A stretch of 64,000 nt of DNA from Rikenellaceae bacterium (GTDB lineage: Bacteria; Bacteroidota; Bacteroidia; Bacteroidales; Rikenellaceae): contig SUZM01000001.1 of NCBI GenBank assembly GCA_015059965.1, forward strand, positions 124,001-188,000, given 5' to 3'. A program made the translations under genes and the position numbers. Numbering within the stretch: position 1 is the first letter of the stretch; every line of letters starts with the position of its first letter. The notes beneath the pieces are model-generated. The model made no database searches and had not been told where the DNA came from. It saw only the letters and a list, made by a program, of their open reading frames with translations. Below, piece by piece: positions 50,378 to 59,347 of this stretch.

Positions 50378-51511
50378 ATGATGGATTTGAAAAATATCTT
50401 GTCCGAACTGCACCGCATCGAGGCATTGGTCGATGGCTGGCGCACCAAGGAGCAGATTTCGACCATAGAGCGCGATCTGGCGTTGGATAAACTCAAGAGC
50501 CTCTACGAGGCGGTCCGGTTTGCCGAGGCCTCTGCACAAGAGAGCCCGACAGCCCCTGCCGAGCCCGAATCCGAGCCCGAGCCCGTGAAGATCCCGATGG
50601 AATCCGAACCCCTGCCGGCAGATGAGCCCGCCGTTATCGATTTCGATGATCTGATGCCCCTCGAGGAGCCGATCCTCAAAAACGAGTTGCCTGCAGAAGA
50701 GCCCATCGAAGAGTTTGCCGAGGAGCCGGTTCAGGAGCTTGTCAAGGAGCCGGTTCAGGAGCCTGCCGAAGAGTCTGCTGCCGAGCCCGAACCGATGGCG
50801 GAGACAAAGGCTCCGGTGGTCCAGAACAGCCTCTTTGATGTGAGCGAGATGCCGATCCATCGCCGCACGTCGCGCCGCGTATTGCTCTCGCTTTATGGCG
50901 ATGCTCCCGAGCCCCGCTCGTCGAGGCGCAAAGCCAAAGAGGAGCCTAAGCTCATGGAGCCTGAAGCCGCGGAGCAGCTCTTGACCACTCCGTCCGAGGA
51001 GGAGCCCCGCAACCCCCTTAAGGAGGCCATGCGTGAGGAGTTGATCGCCGAAAAGCCGAACCCGGACGAATCCCCCCTTGTTGCCGAGCCCTCTTCGCCC
51101 GAGTCGGAGAATGCATCGGATCCGGAGCCGATCTTCCGCGAAGAGGAGGTGACGACAATCCCGTTGCCGCGCCCCTCGGAGGAGGCCGCCGCCCCGGTCT
51201 TGGGAGAGGTGATTCATGCCGAACAGCAGACCCTGGCCGACACCTTTACCCCGCAGCCCACGGTCGCCTCTTCGCTCTCGGTAGGAGGCGGATCGCTCAA
51301 GGATCACATTGCCCTCAACGACCGCTACCTGTTGCGCAAAGAGCTCTTCGGCGACAGTGAGCGTGAGTTCCACGCTGCGATCGAGGAGCTGGACCGTATG
51401 CCCTCGCTCGACGACTGCATGATCTACATTGCCGAAAACTACAATTGGAATGCCAACTCCGAGGCGGCCAAACTTTTGGTCGATCTTCTGGTGCGCAAAT
51501 ACGGTGAATAG
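50378..51511 (+). CDS. Conserved Bacteroidota protein with acidic linker
   Basis: 377 residues from MMDLKNILSELHRIEALVDG; the -7 box 18 bases upstream excludes the longer frame. A short N-terminal helical part (about 1-55) and a C-terminal domain of about 85 residues (SLKDHIALNDRYLLRKELFG ... LVDLLVRKYGE) are joined by a long Glu/Pro-rich linker. The C-terminal part is of a type common in Bacteroidota hypothetical proteins. No signal peptide. It is 20 bases ahead of rsmI. Function unknown. Confidence 0.72.
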   Translation: MMDLKNILSELHRIEALVDGWRTKEQISTIERDLALDKLKSLYEAVRFAEASAQESPTAPAEPESEPEPVKIPMESEPLPADEPAVIDFDDLMPLEEPILKNELPAEEPIEEFAEEPVQELVKEPVQEPAEESAAEPEPMAETKAPVVQNSLFDVSEMPIHRRTSRRVLLSLYGDAPEPRSSRRKAKEEPKLMEPEAAEQLLTTPSEEEPRNPLKEAMREELIAEKPNPDESPLVAEPSSPESENASDPEPIFREEEVTTIPLPRPSEEAAAPVLGEVIHAEQQTLADTFTPQPTVASSLSVGGGSLKDHIALNDRYLLRKELFGDSEREFHAAIEELDRMPSLDDCMIYIAENYNWNANSEAAKLLVDLLVRKYGE

Positions 51512-51531
51512 TCCAACGAAAACCAAGCGAC

Positions 51532-52248
51532 ATGTCCAAACTCTATATCGTACCCACCCCTATCGGGAATCTCGACGACATCACGCTCCGAGCCATTCGG
51601 GTCTTGCAGGAGGTTGATTTCATCTTGGCCGAGGACACCCGCACATCCTCCTTTCTGCTCAAGCACCTCGGCATCGAGAAGCGCATGTACTCCCACCACA
51701 AATTCAACGAACATGCCACGGTCCGCATGGTAGCCGAGGCCATCGAGGCGGGGCGCACCGTGGCGCTGATCTCCGATGCCGGAACCCCCGGCATCTCCGA
51801 CCCGGGATTTCTCTTGGTGCGCACCTGCGTAGAGGCGGGGATCGAGGTGGAGACCCTTCCCGGAGCCACTGCCTTGGTGCCGGCCTTGGTGCAGAGCGGC
51901 TTCCCGTGCGATCGTTTTGCCTTCGAGGGCTTTCTGCCCCAAAAGAAGGGGCGCATGAAGCGCCTGGAGGCCCTGCGCGATGAGGAGCGTTCGGTGATCT
52001 TCTATGAGTCGCCCTACCGCGTGGTCAAGTGCCTCGAACAGCTCATCGAGGTGATGGGTCCCGAACGGCGGGTCTCGGTCTCGCGGGAGCTGACCAAGAA
52101 GTTCGAGCAGACGGTGCGGGGAACCCTCGAAGAGGTGCTGAACCACTTCCGTACCCACGAACCGAAGGGAGAGTTTGTCATTGTACTGGCCGGGCGCGAA
52201 AAGGAGCGTGCGGCCCGCAACGAAGAGCATCTGGAGTATGAGGCGTAG
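51532..52248 (+). CDS. rsmI: 16S rRNA 2'-O-methyltransferase RsmI
   Basis: 238 residues, a tetrapyrrole-methylase fold. The family motifs are IVPTPIGNLDDITLRA at the N-terminus, ILAEDTRTSSFLLKHLGI, and ALISDAGTPGISDPG. It methylates the ribose of C1402 in 16S rRNA with SAM. It overlaps the next gene by 11 bases. Confidence 0.95.
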   Translation: MSKLYIVPTPIGNLDDITLRAIRVLQEVDFILAEDTRTSSFLLKHLGIEKRMYSHHKFNEHATVRMVAEAIEAGRTVALISDAGTPGISDPGFLLVRTCVEAGIEVETLPGATALVPALVQSGFPCDRFAFEGFLPQKKGRMKRLEALRDEERSVIFYESPYRVVKCLEQLIEVMGPERRVSVSRELTKKFEQTVRGTLEEVLNHFRTHEPKGEFVIVLAGREKERAARNEEHLEYEA

Positions 52249-53167
52249 CGAAAAAGAAGAGCGGCTGACCCGTTGGCAGCGCCTGCAACTCAATCTGTTG
52301 TGGGGCTTCAGTTGCGGATTTTCGCACCTGCCCCGATGGGTCCGTTTCCACCTGGTGCAACCCCTTATTTTTGCGGCTCTGATGCTGATCCGCTACCGTC
52401 GCCGGGTGATCCTCGTAAATCTCGAGCGCTCCTTTCCCGACAAGTCGGCCAAGGAGCTCCGCCGCATCATGTATGACAACTACCGCACCCTGGCCGAGGT
52501 GATAGTCGATACAATCTCCCTGGCGGGTGTTGGTGCCGACCGCCGCGAGGAGTTTATTCGTTTTCGCAATTTGGAAGAGCATATCGCCCAGAACAAGGGG
52601 CGCGACTGGATCGTCCTGGCCTCGCACTACGGTTGCTGGGAGTACTTTATGCTCTATGGCCTTTTCGATCCCGATTCCGACTTTATCGGTGTCTACCACC
52701 CATTGCGCAGCCCTGTTTTCGAGTGCTTCTATAACCGCCTGCGGGATTATGCCCCCAACATCGCCCAAGTGCCGATGAAGGAGTGCGTGCGCCACTACCT
52801 GCGTAGCAAGGGGGGCGACCGGCCTCAGATCCTGGGCCTGATTGCCGACCAGAACCCGCCGTTGAGGCCCGACAGCCACTGGTTCCGCTTTTTGAATCAG
52901 GATACCGTATTTTTTGACGGGGGCGAAAAACTGGCCCTGCGTTTCCATATCCCGGTTTACTTCTGCCATGTGGCACGCACGGGTGTCGGGCGCTATGAGG
53001 TATGGTTCGAGCAGATCTACGACGGCCAGAGTGAGGTCGAGGAGAATGAGATCACGGCACGCTATGTGCAGCGCCTGGAGGCGATGATCACGCGCGAGCC
53101 CGCCCTCTGGATGTGGTCCCACCGCCGCTGGAAGCACCAGCGCCACCATCAATACGTTCTCCGCTGA
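52238..53167 (+). CDS. LpxL/HtrB-like lauroyl acyltransferase
   Basis: 309 residues from MRRSEKEERLTRWQRLQLNL, whose ATG lies inside the rsmI end. One membrane-proximal helix (about 15-45) precedes the LPLAT domain with the H-x4-E type motif ASHYGCWEYF, FIGVYHPLRSPVF, and LIADQNPP. It probably adds a secondary acyl chain to lipid A or a related lipid. It overlaps the glycosyltransferase gene by one base (TGATG). Confidence 0.88.
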   Translation: MRRSEKEERLTRWQRLQLNLLWGFSCGFSHLPRWVRFHLVQPLIFAALMLIRYRRRVILVNLERSFPDKSAKELRRIMYDNYRTLAEVIVDTISLAGVGADRREEFIRFRNLEEHIAQNKGRDWIVLASHYGCWEYFMLYGLFDPDSDFIGVYHPLRSPVFECFYNRLRDYAPNIAQVPMKECVRHYLRSKGGDRPQILGLIADQNPPLRPDSHWFRFLNQDTVFFDGGEKLALRFHIPVYFCHVARTGVGRYEVWFEQIYDGQSEVEENEITARYVQRLEAMITREPALWMWSHRRWKHQRHHQYVLR

Positions 53168-54174
53168 TGAAGACCCGGGTTGTCATATTGAACTGGAACG
53201 GCCAGGAGATGCTCCTCCGTTTTTTGGGCGGAGTCGTTGATTCCGTACCCGAGGGTGTGGAGGTCGTGGTGGCCGACAACGGCTCCACGGACTCTTCGTG
53301 CGACTATGTGACGACCCACCACCCGAACGTCAGGTTGATTCGCCTGGATCGCAATTACGGCTTCGCCGAGGGCTACAATCGGGCCCTGAGGCAGCTGGAT
53401 GGCGACTGCTTCGTCCTCCTGAACTCCGATGTCGAGACCCCCAAGGGGTGGCTCGAACCGCTGATCGAGGCCCTGGAGGCCGATCCCGAATTGGGGGCCT
53501 GCGCCCCGAAGATCCGCTCATGGCGCGAGCCCGAGCGGTTTGAGTATGCCGGTGCCGCGGGCGGATTTATCGACCGGCTGGGCTACCCCTTCTGTCGCGG
53601 TCGCATCCTCCGACACCTGGAGCCTGACCAGGGACAGTACGACGATGCACGCGACTGCTTCTGGGTGAGCGGTGCCGCCTTCTGCTGCCGGGCCAAGGCA
53701 TATTGGGAGGCGGGAGGTCTCGATCCCGAATTTTTCGCCCACATGGAGGAGATCGACCTCTGCTGGCGCATGCAGCTGCAGGGCCGCAAGGTCAGGGTGA
53801 TCCCTCGGAGTGCAGTCTTCCATCTCGGCGGCGGCACGCTGGCCACAGACTCCCCTCGGAAGATCTACCTGAACCACCGCAACAACCTGATGATGCTCTT
53901 CAAGTGCGCCTCGCCCGCACAACGCCTTCTGGTGGCTGTCGTGCGCCCCTTTACCGACCTGCTGGCCGCCCTGAGCTACCTTGCACAGGGTCGCGGTGCA
54001 GCCTTTCTGGCGGTCTTCCGTGCCTGGCGCGACTTCCTGCAGGCCCACCCGCGCCTGAGCCTCAGGCGGCGTGAAATTCGCAGCGGCGTGAAAAAAAATC
54101 CCGTGGGCATATACCGCGGTTCGATCCTTTTGCGTTACCTCTTCGGAGGTCACACCTTTGGAAAAATGATGTAA
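53167..54174 (+). CDS. Family 2 glycosyltransferase
   Basis: 335 residues from MKTRVVILNWNGQEMLLRFL. The GT-A motifs are VVADNGSTDSS near 38-48 and LLNSDVETPKGW near 88-99; EEIDLCWRMQLQG is the rhamnosyltransferase-like ED segment. A hydrophobic stretch near 265-290 may associate with the membrane. It likely adds a sugar to a lipid-linked or surface glycan. It is translationally coupled to the acyltransferase and lies 6 bases ahead of the next gene. Confidence 0.9.
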   Translation: MKTRVVILNWNGQEMLLRFLGGVVDSVPEGVEVVVADNGSTDSSCDYVTTHHPNVRLIRLDRNYGFAEGYNRALRQLDGDCFVLLNSDVETPKGWLEPLIEALEADPELGACAPKIRSWREPERFEYAGAAGGFIDRLGYPFCRGRILRHLEPDQGQYDDARDCFWVSGAAFCCRAKAYWEAGGLDPEFFAHMEEIDLCWRMQLQGRKVRVIPRSAVFHLGGGTLATDSPRKIYLNHRNNLMMLFKCASPAQRLLVAVVRPFTDLLAALSYLAQGRGAAFLAVFRAWRDFLQAHPRLSLRRREIRSGVKKNPVGIYRGSILLRYLFGGHTFGKMM

Positions 54175-54180
54175 CGAAAG

Positions 54181-54888
54181 ATGAAAAAGTTAGTAGTTAT
54201 CCCCACCTATAACGAGATCGAGAATATCGCCCCGATGATCCGGAAGGTGATGTCCCTGGAGGGTGCTTTCGACCTGCTTGTGGTCGATGACGGATCGCCC
54301 GATGGCACGGCCCGTGCCGTGCAGGAGCTCCAATCGGCCTACCCCGAACGCCTCCACTTGATCGAGCGCCGCGGAAAACTGGGCCTCGGCACAGCCTATA
54401 TCGCCGCCTTCCGATGGGCCCTCGAGCGCGACTATGAGGCGGTCTTCGAGATGGATTGCGACTTTTCGCATAACCCCGATGACCTGCTGCGCCTGGCCGC
54501 CGCCTTGAGCTCGGGGAGCGATGTGGTCGTGGGCTCACGCTACTCTAAGGGGGTCAATGTGGTCAATTGGCCCATGTCGCGCCTGCTGATGTCGTATTTC
54601 GCTTCGAAATACGTCCGCACCATCACCCGCATGCCCGTCTCGGATGCCACCGCCGGCTTTGTGGGCTACCGCCGCGAGGTCCTCGAACGCATGAACCTCG
54701 ACCGGGTGCACATGATCGGCTACGGCTTCCAAATCGAGATGAAATATACAGCCTGGCGCTTGGGCTTTCGGATCGAAGAGCTCTCCATCGTCTTCGTCGA
54801 CCGCACCGCCGGTACCTCGAAGATGTCCTCGGGAATCTTCGGTGAAGCCTTCTGGGGCGTGCTGAAACTCCCCTTCAGAAAGTTCTAA
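54181..54888 (+). CDS. Polyprenol-phosphate glycosyltransferase (DPM1-like)
   Basis: 235 residues. GT-A motifs IPTYNEIENIAPMI near 7-20, LLVVDDGSPDGTA near 36-48, and FEMDCDFSHNPDDL near 92-105 match dolichol-phosphate mannose synthase-type enzymes, without the C-terminal membrane domain. It probably makes a polyprenyl-phosphate sugar used by another envelope transferase. It is the last gene of the operon from 50378; the minisatellite starts just after it. Confidence 0.92.
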   Translation: MKKLVVIPTYNEIENIAPMIRKVMSLEGAFDLLVVDDGSPDGTARAVQELQSAYPERLHLIERRGKLGLGTAYIAAFRWALERDYEAVFEMDCDFSHNPDDLLRLAAALSSGSDVVVGSRYSKGVNVVNWPMSRLLMSYFASKYVRTITRMPVSDATAGFVGYRREVLERMNLDRVHMIGYGFQIEMKYTAWRLGFRIEELSIVFVDRTAGTSKMSSGIFGEAFWGVLKLPFRKF

Positions 54889-55240
54889 TGCCCCTACAGC
54901 CCCTACCACCCTCAAAGACAAAATCAAACGAGGATTGACCCTAAGATTTGGTGGTGAATTTAGTGAATTTAAGGAGTTTAGTGAGTTTAGTGTTATGGGG
55001 AACTAATGAATTACTCTAATCTCCCTAAACTCTCTAACTTCCCTAACCTCCTACACCACCCTCAAAAACAAACGAGGATTGACCCTAAGATTTGGTGGTG
55101 AATTTAGTGAATTTAAGGAGTTTAGTGAGTTTAGTGTTTTTGGGAACTAACGAATTTCCCTAATCTCCCTAATCTCCCTAAACTCCCTAAACTCTCTAAC
55201 TTCCCTAACCTCCCATATCTCCCACACCTCCCAAAACACA
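54889..55240. repeat. Inverted copies of the TTAGGG-like minisatellite
   Basis: Two units in the opposite orientation to 45655-46395: ACGAGGATTGACCCTAAGAT, TTTGGTGGTGAATTTAGTG and CTCCCTAACTTCCCTAACCT steps. They lie downstream of cassette 2 and also end the glycosyltransferase operon. No gene. Confidence 0.88.
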
Positions 55241-55273
55241 AACGAGGATTGACCCTAAAGATCAATCCTCGTT
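55241..55273 (-). terminator. Terminator of cassette 2
   Basis: AACGAGGATTGA, nine-base loop, TCAATCCTCGTT: a perfect 12-bp stem 22 bases beyond the lipoprotein stop. The stem uses a motif from the minisatellite unit. Confidence 0.78.
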
Positions 55274-55294
55274 ATGTTTAGATAGCTTTAGAAA

Positions 55295-56623
55295 TTATTT
55301 CTTGCTCCACGAGTAGTTATCCCAGCCAGTGATAGTTACCATATTGTTGCCATTAGCAGGGATTACCTCATCTTGAGTCTGGTTCCATCTATTACCCCAA
55401 TTATTAGTCGAATTACGTCCGTTCATACGGCAGAAGACAACATATTTATAACCACCAAAACAAGGTACAGATCCGATTCTATTTTCTTTGGTAAGACCAT
55501 TAAAGCTGTACCAATGTTGTTTCAATTTATCGTCGTTCATAAAGCATACAGCAAAACGCGCGTTGTCACTGAACCAACCATCAAATTCTACATTAAGGTA
55601 GAGATAGGGAATCTCAGGAACTTTGGTACCTGCTTCTACGATACAGAAAATTTTCTCGTTAATATCAAAGTAGATATCACATTTTTCTGCAGGAAGTTTT
55701 AGATTCGGTCCATCAAAGGTGTTACACCATTTATTTAGTAAAGCAAAGTCGCCTCCTAACCAAGTATTACCATCCGTAATTTTAAAATCCTTATCTTTGC
55801 CTTGTACATTTTTTACAACGAAAAGACTTTCCGTTTCTTTGTACATTTTAACATGAGTATTCCAGTTATTGCCATCAGTAAAAGCACCTTTAATACCCCA
55901 ATCACTTTCTACCGGAGCGGGCAGGGTCTTGAGGTTGTAGATCTTGTTGGTCGCAACCTCAAGCGTCTTGGTGCTGGCTACCGACAGATAGCCGTCTACG
56001 CGGGCCGTCAGTTTGTATTCGCCGGCGGGAACGGTAACGTAGTAGTCCTTTTCGGGCTGCATTTTGTTCTCATCGGTGCCCCAAGCCTTTACAAGCAGTG
56101 CATTGTTAGCAACAAACTCAACGAGCTTGCAAGCCACGGGAACCTGGAACTTCAGAACGGCCAACGAGTTCGTAAAGGTAAGATGGGTACCTTCAGCCTC
56201 GGCAAATGAGATATTAGCACCGCAAGCGAACGTGCCAATTACAGCCTCCTGGTTGTTGTTGAAGTTTACGCCCGTCCAAACACCATCTGCGCAGGTAGCG
56301 CCCTCTACATAAGGATATACAGCGTAGTACTTGGCCTGACCCAAAGCAGCCATACCCTCAAACTTGGCACTTTTGCCGTTGATCTCCGTTGCAGTGAAAG
56401 GCTGGGTGGCCGTACCATCCCAAATACCAATTATATCACCCTCGCACCAGGTTACATTCAGACCATCCAGTGCGGTCTTGGTATCCTCACCGATATTGGC
56501 GGTGAACTCCATCTTGCCTACATTCTCCTGTGCGGGAGCGGGCTCCTCGGTCGAATCCGAGTTACAAGCAGCAAAGCCTACCAAGGCAACAGCTGCAAAC
56601 AAGAACGAATAAAACTTTTTCAT
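55295..56623 (-). CDS. Surface lipoprotein, fimbrillin-like with variable C-terminal module
   Basis: 442 residues. The signal MKKFYSFLFAAVALVGFAAC and the following ~30 residues match cassette 3 almost exactly. A fimbrillin-like domain (about 33-205: NVTWCEGDIIGIWDG, KYYAVYPY) precedes a SusE/SusF-like segment (WGIKGAFTDGNNWNTHVKMY) and a C-terminal domain with FCRMNGRNSTNNWGNRWNQT and ITGWDNYSWS, a type seen in many secreted gut Bacteroidota proteins. The last two-thirds share little with cassettes 1 and 3. Surface glycan binding is inferred. Confidence 0.78.
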   Translation of the reverse strand: MKKFYSFLFAAVALVGFAACNSDSTEEPAPAQENVGKMEFTANIGEDTKTALDGLNVTWCEGDIIGIWDGTATQPFTATEINGKSAKFEGMAALGQAKYYAVYPYVEGATCADGVWTGVNFNNNQEAVIGTFACGANISFAEAEGTHLTFTNSLAVLKFQVPVACKLVEFVANNALLVKAWGTDENKMQPEKDYYVTVPAGEYKLTARVDGYLSVASTKTLEVATNKIYNLKTLPAPVESDWGIKGAFTDGNNWNTHVKMYKETESLFVVKNVQGKDKDFKITDGNTWLGGDFALLNKWCNTFDGPNLKLPAEKCDIYFDINEKIFCIVEAGTKVPEIPYLYLNVEFDGWFSDNARFAVCFMNDDKLKQHWYSFNGLTKENRIGSVPCFGGYKYVVFCRMNGRNSTNNWGNRWNQTQDEVIPANGNNMVTITGWDNYSWSKK

Positions 56624-56664
56624 CTTTCTTCTAATTTTTTACTGTTTTCTTAATAGGTTAACGA

Positions 56665-56802
56665 TTAATACCAGGCAGAGGATGCATCAACCTCTTCCTC
56701 GAAAGCAGCGTGCTCACCGGTCGAAGCAGCGAAACCGCACTCCACGGCCATCTCTACGAGCTCCACCTCGGGAGCCTCATAGCTCAAATAAGTTTTTTTC
56801 AT
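56665..56802 (-). CDS. GFAAS-type small peptide, cassette 2
   Basis: 45 residues. The first 27 are identical to cassettes 1 and 3 (ending ECGFAAS), then TGEHAAFEEEVDASSAWY. As in the others, the tail is acidic and ends near an aromatic Trp. It lies 41 bases ahead of the lipoprotein gene. Function unknown. Confidence 0.8.
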   Translation of the reverse strand: MKKTYLSYEAPEVELVEMAVECGFAASTGEHAAFEEEVDASSAWY

Positions 56803-56913
56803 CTTTTTTAATTTGTTTTAGTTAAGTTTATTTAATAGGTTTAGTTTTTCTCTCTAACTATCAGAACCTAAGGGCGTTACATCACTAATTTTTATCCGCA
56901 CTCTTCATAAGAG
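56803..56913 (-). promoter_or_regulatory. Conserved 5' leader of cassette 2
   Basis: About 110 bases matching the proximal part of heads 1 and 3, up to the CTCTTATGAAGAG hairpin, where identity stops. Upstream of that point cassette 2 has its own promoter. Confidence 0.7.
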
Positions 56914-56928
56914 TTTACTTAAACACGG

Positions 56929-56959
56929 CAAAGTTATTACAATTCCATGAAATTTCAAA
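56929..56959 (-). promoter_or_regulatory. Consensus promoter of cassette 2
   Basis: On the minus strand TTTG (56956-56959), 19 bases, TAACTTTG (56929-56936): a full -33/-7 Bacteroidota promoter 15 bases above the conserved leader. Confidence 0.75.
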
Positions 56960-57000
56960 GAATTTCGATAAAAAAATATACCTTAATTATATTAGGGGCT

Positions 57001-57480
57001 TAGCAGTGAGCAGTGAGCAATGAGCAATGAGCCCTTTTTCTGCGTCATGGCGAGAAGGGCTTGCCCGACGTGGCCATCTTTTTATCTGCGACTTATCATG
57101 TGGAATTTTTCGCCCATGAAAAGATCCCCACGTCGCCTGCGGCTCCTCGGGATGACGAGGCGAGAATGAGCAATGAGCAGTGAGCAGTGAGTAATGAGAA
57201 ATGAGAAATGAGGAACACACTCCTCCGGCACTGCGTGCCACCTCCCCTAACTTAGGGGAGGAGTTTTTCCGGGTCACCCATGAAAAGATCCCCACGTCGC
57301 CTGCGGCTCCTCGGGATGACGAGGCGAGAATGAGTAATGAGAAATGGGCAATGATTTTTTGTCGTTGGGAATATTCTTGGGTAATATTCCGGTGTGTAAG
57401 CCAAAAAATTGCTCATTGCTCATTGCTCATTGCTCATTGCTGAATGCTGAATGCACATTGCTCATTATAAAAATAATTGC
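57001..57480. repeat. MITE-like blocks and ACTCATTGCT runs
   Basis: Reverse copies of the blocks at 31.74-32.0 kb: A at about 57036-57085, B at about 57110-57160 and again at 57280-57330, with AATGAGCAGTGAGC-type runs at 57001-57030 and 57163-57215, and a long TTGCTCATTGCTCA run at 57409-57475. A segment CTCCTCCGGCACTGCGTGCC is shared with 32.01-32.04 kb in inverted form. No gene. Confidence 0.8.
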
Positions 57481-57511
57481 TCCTTGGCATTGCCCATTGC
57501 TCAATCTTTTG

Positions 57512-57519
57512 TACCTTTG
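57512..57519 (+). promoter_or_regulatory. -7 box TACCTTTG of engB
   Basis: TACCTTTG ends only four bases before the engB ATG, which would place the transcript start at or next to the start codon. Confidence 0.6.
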
Positions 57520-57523
57520 CGGC

Positions 57524-58120
57524 ATGCAGATCGTAAAAGCAGAATTCAAGTGCAGCAGTGCGAAGGTCAGTCAGGTGCCCAAGGACGACCTGCGCGACAT
57601 TGCCTTCATCGGCCGCAGCAACGTGGGCAAGTCGTCGCTGATCAACATGCTCACGGGGCGCAACGGGTTGGCCAAGGTGTCGGGGACACCCGGAAAGACC
57701 CGTCTGATCAACCATTTTGAGATCAACGGCAAATGGTACCTGGTCGATCTGCCCGGATATGGCTATGCCCGCGCCTCGAAGACGACCGTGGGCGAATTCT
57801 CGAAGCTCATCACCGACTACATCCTCAAGTGCGAAAAGTTGCACTACCTCTTCGTTCTGGTCGATTCGCGCCTCGAACCCCAAAAAATCGACCTCCGATT
57901 CATCGAGATGCTCGGCATGAACGGCATCCCCTTCGGGATCATCTTCACGAAGGCCGACAAGCTCTCGAAGAGTCAGCTTCAAAAGAGTGTAACTCGCTAT
58001 GGACAAGTGCTCAAGGAGCAGTGGGAGGAGCTGCCGCCCATGCTCTGCAGTTCGTCGGAAAAGGGGGTGGGCCGCGAGGAGATTTTGGCCTTCATCGAAA
58101 AATGTTTATCCGAATGTTGA
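57524..58120 (+). CDS. engB: Ribosome biogenesis GTPase EngB (YihA/YsxC)
   Basis: 198 residues from MQIVKAEFKCSSAKVSQVPK. P-loop GRSNVGKSS at about 31-39, G2/G3 region TPGKTRL and VDLPGYGYA, G4 TKADK and a C-terminal SSEKG (G5). It helps assemble the large ribosomal subunit. The next in-frame ATG lies after the P-loop, so this start is required although the upstream -7 box leaves almost no leader. The upstream frame runs into repeats and is not used. Confidence 0.94.
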   Translation: MQIVKAEFKCSSAKVSQVPKDDLRDIAFIGRSNVGKSSLINMLTGRNGLAKVSGTPGKTRLINHFEINGKWYLVDLPGYGYARASKTTVGEFSKLITDYILKCEKLHYLFVLVDSRLEPQKIDLRFIEMLGMNGIPFGIIFTKADKLSKSQLQKSVTRYGQVLKEQWEELPPMLCSSSEKGVGREEILAFIEKCLSEC

Positions 58121-58161
58121 AAAAAATAGACCGAAAAGCGTATAATTCGCTCACGAAAGGT

Positions 58162-58169
58162 TATCTTTG
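58162..58169 (+). promoter_or_regulatory. -7 box TATCTTTG of prs
   Basis: TATCTTTG lies 28 bases above the prs ATG. Confidence 0.65.
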
Positions 58170-58197
58170 CACAGCATAAACCCTCAAAAAAGCAGAT

Positions 58198-59139
58198 ATG
58201 GCTATTCATAAGATCAAATTCTTCACCGGTCGCAACTCGCGCTACCTCGCCGAGAAGATCGTGGCAAGCTACGGAACAACCCTCGGAGATTCCGAAGTGC
58301 TCTGTTTCAGCGATGGCGAATTCCAGCCCCGCTTCAACGAATCGATCCGTGGTTGCACGGTGTTCCTCATTCAGTCCACCTTCCCCCCCACGGACAACCT
58401 GATGGAGCTCCTCATGCTCGCCGATGCCGCAAAGCGCGCCTCGGCTCACCAGGTGATCGCCGTAATGCCCTACTTCGGCTGGGCTCGCCAGGACCGAAAA
58501 GACTGCCCCCGAGTGCCCATCGGCGCCAAGCTCGTGGCCAACATGCTCCAGGCTGCCGGTATTGATCGCGTGATGACCATGGACCTCCACGCCGACCAGA
58601 TTCAGGGTTTCTTCGATATCCCCGTGGATGCTCTCTACGCCAGCGGTATCTTCATCCCCTATCTGCGCAGCCTCAACATCCCCGACCTCTCGATCGCATC
58701 GCCCGATATGGGTGGTGCCAAGCGTGCCAACTCCTACGCCAAGCTCCTCGAAGCACCCATCATCATCTCGCACAAGGAGCGCGCCAAGGCAAATGTCGTG
58801 GGCAGCATGACCGCCATTGGTGACGTCGAGGGTCGCAACATCGTTATCGTGGACGATATGATCGACACCGCAGGTACGATCTGCATGGCCGCAAACATGC
58901 TTATGGACAAGGGTGCCAAGAGCGTTCGCGCCGCCATCACCCACCCCGTACTCTCGGGTAAGGCCTATGAGCGCATCAACGAGAGCGCCCTCCAGGAGGT
59001 GATCACCACCGACACCATCCCCCTCAACCCCGAGAAGGATACGCACAAGTTCACCGTGCTGTCGGTTGCCGATATCTTCGCAGATGTGATCGAGCGCGTA
59101 CACAACTACAAACCGGTGTCGCCCGTATTCTTTAAGTAA
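58198..59139 (+). CDS. prs: Ribose-phosphate pyrophosphokinase
   Basis: 313 residues. The PRPP synthetase motifs are present: FSDGEFQPRFNESIRG near 40-55, the metal-binding TMDLHADQIQGFFDIP near 126-141, and the PRPP loop VIVDDMIDTAGTI near 218-230. It makes PRPP from ribose 5-phosphate and ATP for nucleotides, His and Trp. It supplies the purine route that uses guaB and guaA elsewhere in the window. Confidence 0.96.
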   Translation: MAIHKIKFFTGRNSRYLAEKIVASYGTTLGDSEVLCFSDGEFQPRFNESIRGCTVFLIQSTFPPTDNLMELLMLADAAKRASAHQVIAVMPYFGWARQDRKDCPRVPIGAKLVANMLQAAGIDRVMTMDLHADQIQGFFDIPVDALYASGIFIPYLRSLNIPDLSIASPDMGGAKRANSYAKLLEAPIIISHKERAKANVVGSMTAIGDVEGRNIVIVDDMIDTAGTICMAANMLMDKGAKSVRAAITHPVLSGKAYERINESALQEVITTDTIPLNPEKDTHKFTVLSVADIFADVIERVHNYKPVSPVFFK

Positions 59140-59171
59140 TTTCCGAGCCGCCGAGCGGCCAACCCCTTACC

Positions 59172-59208
59172 GCCCCGAATGTGGAGAAAATCCCATTCGG
59201 GGCTTTTT
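59172..59208 (+). terminator. Terminator of prs
   Basis: GCCCCGAATG, twelve-base loop, CATTCGGGGC, TTTTT; a perfect 10-bp stem 32 bases after the stop. Confidence 0.92.
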
Positions 59209-59347
59209 GCGTTAGGGGCCGCAGGCGAGAGCCTGCCAACGGTGGCGACAGCCAATTAAAGCCCGATTAAGGTTCGATCAGGGCCGTGGGCCACCCCTTT
59301 TTCGGTGCAAATTCCAAAGTTTTTAATTCTGCAAAATCTCGATGGTT
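59209..59347. other. Gap between prs terminator and cassette 3
   Basis: No gene or clear signal; GC-rich on the left, becoming T-rich near 59330. Confidence 0.4.
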
